This document shows positions 31,869 through 37,214 of a stretch of DNA of 37,214 bases, piece after piece. The notes below the pieces were generated by a model, which did not search any database, had not been told where the DNA came from, and was given only the letters and a program-made list of their open reading frames with translations. Source of the stretch: an uncultured Bacteroidia bacterium. GTDB lineage: Bacteria > Bacteroidota > Bacteroidia > JANWVE01. Position 1 is the first letter of the stretch; the number at the start of each line of letters is the position of its first letter. The DNA lies in the NCBI GenBank assembly GCA_938028625.1, contig CALIZB010000003.1, forward strand, positions 76,103 through 113,316, in the 5' to 3' direction. The position numbers and the translations under genes are program-made.

Positions 31869-33137
31869 CTATGAGTTTAACTGCCGAAGGGCTTGCTCTA
31901 ATTGTGCTGTTAACCACTCAATATCTGCCATGCCTACTGCGCCTACGGATATTCTAAACCAACCATTCTCTTCGGGATACCCAAATGCCTGAAATGGAAC
32001 AACCCCTAATCCTGCATTATCTAATAGATATTCTGCAATTTCGTTGTTATTTTTGAGTATGTTATTTTGTGGTGTTTTTTTACCAAATAAATTAAACTGT
32101 ACAGAGAGGTACATAGCGCCTTGTGGTTCTATGGCATACACAGGGTAGCCTTTTTGGGCTAAGTGCTGAATTATTTCATACATTTTATGCAAACGCTGTT
32201 CTATGCCATTTTTAGTATGCTGAATGTACTGCTGAATATCTTCATCAAGATAAAGGTATTTAGATACAGCAATTTGTTCTGCACGTGGCGCCCATGCACC
32301 TGCGTGTGCAATAACATGTGTCATTTTACTGATTAAATGTTTAGGACCTAATCCCCAGCCTACTCTTACCCCTGTTGCCGCAAAACATTTAGAAATGCCA
32401 TCTACAATTACTGTGTAAGGCTTAAGTTCAGGATATAACACTACGGGATTATAATGCTGAAATTTACCAAAAGTAAGCATCCAATATACAGAGTCAAAAA
32501 GCAGGTACAAAGGTCGTTCTTTACCTTTTCTGCGTTCATTTTCTTCTATAATCAGTTCGCATATTCCCCGAATAGCTTTTTCTGTAAACATTGTTCCCGT
32601 AGGATTGCTGGGAGAGCACAGAGCTAGTACATGCGCTTTATGTATATGCGGTTCTAATTCTTCTCGGGTAGGGTGAAAGCCATTTTCTGCCTTTGTCAAA
32701 AGACGAATTTCATTAGCTTGTGTAAGAACAGCATATAAATCATTGTTCCAACTGGGTACAGGATACAGAATAGTGCTGTTTTTATCCAGAGTACAGGTAT
32801 AAAAAGAATGTGCCACAGGGCGCGAACCACTTGTAATTTGAATTTCATCAAGTTCATATTCTAAATTAAACCTTCTCTTATAAAAATCCTGCACAGATTT
32901 GCGTAATTCTACTGTTCCGTAAGAAGGTGGATAATTCGTTTCATTATTTTGATAGCTTTCTATAATGAGTTTTTTTAAGGTATCAGGAATTTGAAACTCT
33001 TTTGGACTAAAATCGCCTACGCTTAAATTACATACACGTAGCCCTTGCGCTATCATTTCACGCAAACGATTAGCAATTTTAAGAATATCTGAACCTTTGA
33101 GTTGCTGGGCAACCGCAGAATAACCGTTATTGTCCAT
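31869..33137 (-). CDS. Class I/II pyridoxal-phosphate aminotransferase
   Basis: 422 residues from the ATG at 33137; the TTG at 33143 is promoter. It has the fold-type I features of aspartate-like aminotransferases: NLSVGDFSPKEFQIP, YPPSYGTVELRKSV, SGSRPVAHSFYT as the cofactor loop, LCSPSNPTGTMFT, LLFDSVYWML in place of the Asp-Tyr pair, and the lysine loop VDGISKCFAATGVRVGW with Lys250 as Schiff base. GWFRISVGAVG carries the C-terminal arginine for the alpha-carboxylate. The amino donor and acceptor are not predictable. It lies 18 nt after the AtuA-like gene and also has its own promoter box. Confidence 0.92.
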   Translation of the reverse strand: MDNNGYSAVAQQLKGSDILKIANRLREMIAQGLRVCNLSVGDFSPKEFQIPDTLKKLIIESYQNNETNYPPSYGTVELRKSVQDFYKRRFNLEYELDEIQITSGSRPVAHSFYTCTLDKNSTILYPVPSWNNDLYAVLTQANEIRLLTKAENGFHPTREELEPHIHKAHVLALCSPSNPTGTMFTEKAIRGICELIIEENERRKGKERPLYLLFDSVYWMLTFGKFQHYNPVVLYPELKPYTVIVDGISKCFAATGVRVGWGLGPKHLISKMTHVIAHAGAWAPRAEQIAVSKYLYLDEDIQQYIQHTKNGIEQRLHKMYEIIQHLAQKGYPVYAIEPQGAMYLSVQFNLFGKKTPQNNILKNNNEIAEYLLDNAGLGVVPFQAFGYPEENGWFRISVGAVGMADIEWLTAQLEQALRQLNS

Positions 33138-33140
33138 CTG

Positions 33141-33148
33141 CAAATGTA
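33141..33148 (-). promoter_or_regulatory. -7 box TACATTTG of the aminotransferase gene
   Basis: It lies 3 nt before the ATG at 33137, in the short gap after the AtuA-like gene. Confidence 0.6.
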
Positions 33149-33155
33149 ATATTGA

Positions 33156-33488
33156 TTAACTTAATAAACTTTCGTCAATTTCTACTTCCATTCGTAAAAG
33201 TGCCGCAGCATGTGTTTTACCTTGTGCATCTAATTTAAGGGAAACAGTACCTCCTCCGCCCAAAGAACCATAGAGCAGAAAGTTCAGGGCATGGATATTC
33301 GGCATTTCGTAGCGTACCACTTTATCACAAAAGCCTTCAAAGTATTTGGCTACGCGTTCTTCGGTTAAAGTTTCTTTAAGAAATTCATAATACTGCGGTT
33401 TACGAGCAATAATTCCTACGTTAGAAGCGTCCCCTTTATCACCACTTCTACCGTGGGCTATTTCAATAAGTTTTATTTTCTTTTTCAT
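33156..33488 (-). CDS. AtuA-like C-terminal ferredoxin-fold domain protein
   Basis: 110 residues from the ATG at 33488. It opens with IKLIEIAHGRSGDKGDASNVGIIARKP, the conserved block that normally ends AtuA/DUF1446 proteins; here it stands alone as a small protein. The rest has HALNFLLYGSLGGGGTVSLKLDAQGKT, also conserved in that domain. AtuA acts in acyclic terpene use in Pseudomonas, but the separate small protein has no assigned role. The partner DUF1446 domain is not nearby. It precedes the aminotransferase on one strand. Confidence 0.85.
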   Translation of the reverse strand: MKKKIKLIEIAHGRSGDKGDASNVGIIARKPQYYEFLKETLTEERVAKYFEGFCDKVVRYEMPNIHALNFLLYGSLGGGGTVSLKLDAQGKTHAAALLRMEVEIDESLLS

Positions 33489-33508
33489 ATCTCTCAATAG
33501 GTTTTGTA

Positions 33509-33516
33509 CAAAAGTA
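33509..33516 (-). promoter_or_regulatory. -7 box TACTTTTG of the AtuA-like gene
   Basis: It lies 20 nt before the ATG at 33488 on the minus strand. Confidence 0.58.
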
Positions 33517-33557
33517 TGAGATTGTACTTAAAACTACAAACCTATTTGTAAAAAAAC

Positions 33558-33565
33558 TATATTTG
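33558..33565 (+). promoter_or_regulatory. -7 box TATATTTG of the 170-residue membrane protein gene
   Basis: It lies 3 nt before a GTG at 33569. The apparent TTG start at 33563 is the end of this box. Confidence 0.6.
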
Positions 33566-33568
33566 AGT

Positions 33569-34081
33569 GTGAAATCTATTTATTTATTCTTTTGTGTTGT
33601 TGTTTTGTATTGTGCTAGTGTTGCTAATCCTATACAGCCCCATCATAACAAAGATACATTGCACAAAAAAAGCAACAATTTTATGGATAAGTTCAAGATT
33701 AAAAAGCAGAAAAAAGTCAAAAAAACGCAAGATGTAGGCTGCTGGATATGCGAACCTTTGGATTATGCTTCTGATGCAGTAAAAAAAAGTTATACACCCA
33801 GAAATAATGACCCATGCAGCGCTTTTGTATGGTTACTACTTTTACCTATTATCATTCTTGTAACTATAATAGTAGCTATTTATGCGGCAATCATCATTGG
33901 GTTAATTTTGCTATTAGGTTCAGCTATTTTATTTGGATTATATTTTTTGTTACTGTTTTCTATGGGCGTAGCGCTGGCAGGAGTGTATATATGGGCAGGA
34001 ATACTAGGTTCTTTGATAGTATTTACAACGTTTTATTTTATATTTTGCCGTTTATGTAAAAATAAATCTTACGGTCTATAA
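33569..34081 (+). CDS. Membrane protein with signal peptide and three to four helices, unknown function
   Basis: 170 residues if started at the GTG at 33569, which I prefer because the TTG at 33563 is the last part of the TAnnTTTG box and no ATG is available before the signal sequence. A signal peptide (VKSIYLFFCVVVLYCASVA) is followed by a basic segment rich in lysine (MDKFKIKKQKKVKKTQ) and two Cys-containing motifs (GCWICEPLDY, NDPCSAFVW). Then a very hydrophobic region of about 75 residues, LLLLPIIILVTIIVAIYAAI onward, holds three or four membrane helices, and the chain ends CRLCKNKSYGL. The function is unknown. Its last 13 nt overlap the end of the convergent lptD. Confidence 0.75.
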   Translation: MKSIYLFFCVVVLYCASVANPIQPHHNKDTLHKKSNNFMDKFKIKKQKKVKKTQDVGCWICEPLDYASDAVKKSYTPRNNDPCSAFVWLLLLPIIILVTIIVAIYAAIIIGLILLLGSAILFGLYFLLLFSMGVALAGVYIWAGILGSLIVFTTFYFIFCRLCKNKSYGL

Positions 34082-36591
34082 TTATCTAACCAGTTTCGTT
34101 TGCGGCTTACCTTTATATCTCTAAGCATAGAAGATTTGATGTTAAACTCTAAGGTATAACTTTGATAAATTCCGAGCGGAATCCAGTTAAAACGAAGTTC
34201 CCAACAATGTAAATCACGAATGAATGAAATATTGGTATAAGAAAGCCGTTTGGCATTAAAATCAAAGCCTGAATTTCCTGCAATTTTCCATTTTGAAGTA
34301 AGATTAATATCTCCTGAAAAATTAAGCTGATGGCTTACTCGGCTGGTATACGGTGCGCCTGGTTGTGTATATTGTAAGGTATAATTTGCGGTAAACGTCC
34401 AAGGTACTTCAAAGTCTACATAACGTGTAGTGTAAAAGTATTGTGCTTCGGTATTAAGTTCAGTTTTCTTTTTTCCTTTGAATATATCTGCATTGAGCGC
34501 AATACCAACGGTTAATCCTGCGTTAATTAAACGAGCAAGTCTTCCTTTTTGCCAACCAAAATTATTTATTTCTAATTTATTAAAACGTATTCTACCTGAA
34601 CTATCCGCTTGATAAGGGTCAAAATTGGCATTCGTAGCAAGGTTAATAATGTTCAATACACGTGTACGCGCAGAAGCGCTAATCGGCGATAAGCGTAAAG
34701 AATCTGCGGCAAAATTATAGCTTGCCCCCAAAGCCAAAGACTCTATTAAAGGAATGTTTTTAGGCTTATAGGTAGTGTCTGCACCTTGTATAGTTTTTTG
34801 TTTTACTTTAATATCCAAAGCGTTATTGAGATTAAAATTGAGGCTTTGCTGTTTTGCACTACCCACTGTACCAAATATTCCATTGTATTTAGGATATTTG
34901 ACTTCTGTGCCTGCGGCATTTTTGTACCGCCCAAAGTAATTCCAAAAGCTATTAGAATAATCAGGAGATAAGGTAAAAGAAAGACTTGGAAATACTACGT
35001 GTCTAATACCCATCAGGCGCCCTTTTTGAAACAGTTTTGTGCCATAGAGCGTAGTATTAAGCGAAATTCCTGTATTAAAACTTCGTAACGCATAAAAACC
35101 TCTTAATGTGTCTACGATTACTTTATTTTGAATGCTATCAAAAGTATGGATAAACTGTTGTGTGTACCATCTTTCTTGATAAGTAAAATTAGGATTTAAG
35201 GTAAAGTATTTCAGTATTTTGAAGTTTGCATCAATAGGAATATTATGATTTACGCCATGTTGGAAGAGTTTAGGTGCGCGAGAAGAGAATACTATACTAT
35301 CAGGTGCAGAGATTTGGTTACGTAGAGTAGTATTATATGCAATACCTATATTGTCATACCAATGACTTTTTACACTATTTTTAGATTTAAACGGATTGAT
35401 ACGACTATGAGCAAAGTTAATATCAGGAATGCCCAAAGTAACATTTTTTGTAGCATTATTTTGAGAATGAGTTAGGTTAGCGGAGAATGAATAGGGTTTA
35501 CCTGTCCATGATTTAGTAAAAGAAACCGATGATTGAAGTGTATTCACTAAATTAACTTCGGGATTATTAGCCGTTTGATTATAATTAGTAGAACCCGCAT
35601 TGACATTAGCGGTAAACCTTGCTGTTGGACTAAATGGCTGACTATGACTCCACTTTACAGTAAAAGATTTAAATTCTTTGGTTTGTACAGGGTCTTCAGG
35701 TTTGCTTTTAGGTACATATTGATAATCCGCGGTAAAACTACCATCTAATTTTTGAATAATTTTGTAATTGGTAGAAGCACGTAAGCCAAAACCTCCTTTG
35801 GAATATATATCTCCGCGTACAGAAGCGTCCATTTTAGGCGAGATAGCAAAATAATATCCGCCATCACGTAAAAAAAAGCCTCTTTGCACACTTTCTCCAT
35901 ACGTAGGAAATAAAATACCAGATTTACCACCTGGTTTATTGGGAAAATAACCGAATGGTAATACAATAGGTAAAGGAATATCTTCAATATGGGCTTGTAC
36001 AGGTCCCGTAACGACTTTATCATTTGGAATAACTTTCATTTTTTTAGATAAAAAGTAATAATGGGGTTCAGGTGCGCTGCATGTAGTAAATTTACCATTT
36101 TGAATATAATACACCCCATCTTTTTCATTACTTCGTTTAAGGGCTTCTGCTTGTATGAACTGGTCTTGGTCTAACTGTGTGCGTACTTTGTATACTTTGC
36201 CCCGCCGAGATTTGAAGTTATAAATAATCTTGTCTGCATAATAGGTCTGTTCTCCGTCTTTCATTTCAGGTTTACCTTGTATTTTACCCGTAGAATCCGC
36301 CATACCTTCTGCAATAACAGTATTTTCTCCATAATTTATGACCACAAAATCCGATTTGAGTTCTACATCATCATATTTGACTATTACCTGTTTGTATAAA
36401 TGAATAGTTTTTTGTTCTACGTTAAAAATAATAGAGTCTTTGGCTTTATAGGTTACTTTGGTCTTGAAGTCGTCATCATTGCTAACTTTTATAGTATCTT
36501 TTTTTGTGGTAAATTCTACGCTGTCTTTTTGTGCGCTTGCCACAAAAGATGTAATAACAATACATAAAAGCAATAATATAACACGCTTCAC
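34069..36591 (-). CDS. lptD: LPS-assembly protein LptD-like, outer membrane
   Basis: 840 residues. The gene starts with GTG at 36591 and a signal peptide (hydrophobic 4-18, ending FVASAQ). Residues ~45-200 are an OstA-like beta-taco: KAKDSIIFNVEQKTIHLYKQV, YDDVELKSDFVVINYGENTVIA, YYADKIIYNFKSRRGKVY. A conserved Cys region near 171 (FTTCSAPEPHYYF) and HIEDIPLPIVLPFGYFPNKPGGKSGILFPTY follow in shortened form, then a large barrel of aromatic strands ending YTLEFNIKSSMLRDIKV. The family inserts lipopolysaccharide into the outer leaflet with LptE. The length suits Bacteroidota LptD. A promoter box ends 4 nt before the GTG. Confidence 0.9.
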   Translation of the reverse strand: MKRVILLLLCIVITSFVASAQKDSVEFTTKKDTIKVSNDDDFKTKVTYKAKDSIIFNVEQKTIHLYKQVIVKYDDVELKSDFVVINYGENTVIAEGMADSTGKIQGKPEMKDGEQTYYADKIIYNFKSRRGKVYKVRTQLDQDQFIQAEALKRSNEKDGVYYIQNGKFTTCSAPEPHYYFLSKKMKVIPNDKVVTGPVQAHIEDIPLPIVLPFGYFPNKPGGKSGILFPTYGESVQRGFFLRDGGYYFAISPKMDASVRGDIYSKGGFGLRASTNYKIIQKLDGSFTADYQYVPKSKPEDPVQTKEFKSFTVKWSHSQPFSPTARFTANVNAGSTNYNQTANNPEVNLVNTLQSSVSFTKSWTGKPYSFSANLTHSQNNATKNVTLGIPDINFAHSRINPFKSKNSVKSHWYDNIGIAYNTTLRNQISAPDSIVFSSRAPKLFQHGVNHNIPIDANFKILKYFTLNPNFTYQERWYTQQFIHTFDSIQNKVIVDTLRGFYALRSFNTGISLNTTLYGTKLFQKGRLMGIRHVVFPSLSFTLSPDYSNSFWNYFGRYKNAAGTEVKYPKYNGIFGTVGSAKQQSLNFNLNNALDIKVKQKTIQGADTTYKPKNIPLIESLALGASYNFAADSLRLSPISASARTRVLNIINLATNANFDPYQADSSGRIRFNKLEINNFGWQKGRLARLINAGLTVGIALNADIFKGKKKTELNTEAQYFYTTRYVDFEVPWTFTANYTLQYTQPGAPYTSRVSHQLNFSGDINLTSKWKIAGNSGFDFNAKRLSYTNISFIRDLHCWELRFNWIPLGIYQSYTLEFNIKSSMLRDIKVSRKRNWLDNYRP

Positions 36592-36595
36592 GGCA

Positions 36596-36603
36596 CAAAT
36601 ATA
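36596..36603 (-). promoter_or_regulatory. -7 box TATATTTG of lptD
   Basis: It lies 4 nt before the GTG at 36591 and fixes that unusual start codon: no ATG lies between the box and the signal peptide. Confidence 0.65.
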
Positions 36604-36725
36604 GAGAAAAGATACTAATAAGCACCATTAGACAAAGAGGGTACTTGTCATTGTTTTAACTTTTATCAATTTGAAATTAAAACAGGTTTTTTATCATACA
36701 CTTAAATCGCTACCAATTTTTATCA

Positions 36726-37214
36726 TCAATATTCTACTTTTTGTACATACAACTCATCTTTTACCGCTACTACGGCTAATACATGTAAATAGGGTCTGTT
36801 TTGTAAGGTTTTATCTTGTTTGTAGTAGGATAATACTTGCTCTTTGGCTTCTTGCATAGCTTTTTCTACTTCATTAGCTTGTTCTTTTTTAAGGTACTTT
36901 AACTCTATCACAAATTCGTGATGTTCGTAAGGATTACTCGGTCTTTTGAATAACATCAAATCAGGGTAGCCACCGCTTTGTACCTCCCTTTCACTGATTA
37001 CATCAAATATGCCTGCTAACATCAAATACGCTATAATGACCATTTTAACCTGTTTTTCATTAAACTGTATAAAATCTCGGTTGGAAAGGCTTTGAAGTAC
37101 TTTTTCTATCATCTCAAAAAAAGGTTCATATTCGCCATATTTTGCCATTTTACGCACAGCATCACTCACGTCATGTCTTTTTTCACTATCAGGAATTTCT
37201 TGCTCTAATGTATC
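36726..37214 (-). CDS. PD-(D/E)XK nuclease-fold protein, C-terminal part, cut by right edge
   Basis: The frame is open from the window edge: 162 residues to the stop, with the upstream codons DTLEQEIPDSEKRHD continuing beyond a GTG at 37169 that a gene caller might take as start. Helical EYEPFFEMIEKVLQSLSNRD leads into a nuclease-like core, VKMVIIAYLMLAGIFDVISE, then GGYPDLMLFKRP (the Asp) and FVIELKYLKK (the E-x-K motif). These form the PD-(D/E)XK core of the C-terminal domain that ends AAA-ATPase-like/DUF1703 proteins. The ATPase half would lie beyond the window. Such proteins are common in Bacteroidota as multi-copy families of unclear role. Confidence 0.82.
   Translation of the reverse strand, partial: DTLEQEIPDSEKRHDVSDAVRKMAKYGEYEPFFEMIEKVLQSLSNRDFIQFNEKQVKMVIIAYLMLAGIFDVISEREVQSGGYPDLMLFKRPSNPYEHHEFVIELKYLKKEQANEVEKAMQEAKEQVLSYYKQDKTLQNRPYLHVLAVVAVKDELYVQKVEY

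Noticed and set aside
33814-34059. 81-codon plus-strand frame
   Set aside because: It is an out-of-frame reading of the hydrophobic region of the gene at 33569.
1-37214. CRISPR, insertion sequences, phage genes, tRNA or rRNA genes
   Set aside because: None was seen on reading both strands: no regular spacer repeats, transposase or integrase motifs, or cloverleaf with CCA-type ends.

Overview
The window is A+T-rich chromosomal DNA of a Bacteroidota (Bacteroidetes) bacterium. Four things point there. Two secreted proteins carry the type IX secretion (T9SS) C-terminal sorting domain with a YPNP motif. Several families are largely confined to this phylum (DUF4270, DUF4286, DUF3575-like barrels, DUF6150/septoil knot, Bacteroidota-type LptD). 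Many lipoproteins and signal peptides end in the style SxxxAQ. Nearly every transcription unit has a TAnnTTTG element, the -7 box of the Bacteroidota housekeeping sigma factor, just before its start codon, and clear Shine-Dalgarno sequences are rare. No phage, insertion sequence, CRISPR array, rRNA or tRNA gene was seen. The exact genus cannot be told; an environmental Cytophagia/Chitinophagia-like lineage is a guess.

Layout. 1-6.7 kb: the start of a glycosyltransferase (runs off the left edge), a rhodanese lipoprotein, an OsmC-type peroxidase, a PAS-DHp protein without ATPase domain, a headless lipoprotein-like pseudogene, an SDR oxidoreductase with altered catalytic residues, a small lipoprotein, a multi-pass GT-C-like membrane protein and a periplasmic TonB C-terminal-domain protein. 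6.8-12.2 kb: an EcsC protein and a glutathionylspermidine-synthase-like ATP-grasp protein in one operon, a duplicated YegP (DUF1508) protein, a 656-residue T9SS cargo protein and a membrane protein. 12.2-17.5 kb (minus strand): UDP-glucose dehydrogenase, then a transketolase C-terminal subunit, DUF4270 lipoprotein and peptide deformylase, then an outer-membrane barrel and a DUF4286 protein. 17.5-24.2 kb: a six-repeat SKYDA protein (septoil-knot family), a hypothetical protein, a subtilase with T9SS tail, a small membrane protein and a histidine kinase with seven PAS domains. 24.2-30 kb: a lipid- or periplasm-directed peroxiredoxin, an M1 aminopeptidase lipoprotein, SlyD-like FKBP, a small helical protein with highly-expressed-gene codon use behind a repeat-rich 5' region, and MreB. 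30-37.2 kb: a barrel protein divergent from a DHH phosphoesterase (NrnA-like), an aminotransferase with an AtuA-like partner, a membrane protein convergent with LptD, and the C-terminal part of a PD-(D/E)XK nuclease-fold protein cut by the right edge.

Functionally the region is mostly envelope and housekeeping: outer-membrane assembly (LptD, barrels, TonB-like), surface proteins (T9SS), sugar-nucleotide and glycan metabolism (Ugd, glycosyltransferases), redox defence (OsmC, peroxiredoxin, rhodanese), proteolysis/folding (PDF, M1, SlyD) and sensing. The strongest unexplained signal is not a gene: in at least nine genes the last G of TAnnTTTG lies only 3-4 nt before the start codon, which places the predicted transcription start on the start codon itself. 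This predicts widespread leaderless mRNAs and shows that several long ORFs beginning with TTG are artefacts in which the promoter's own TTG is read as a start.
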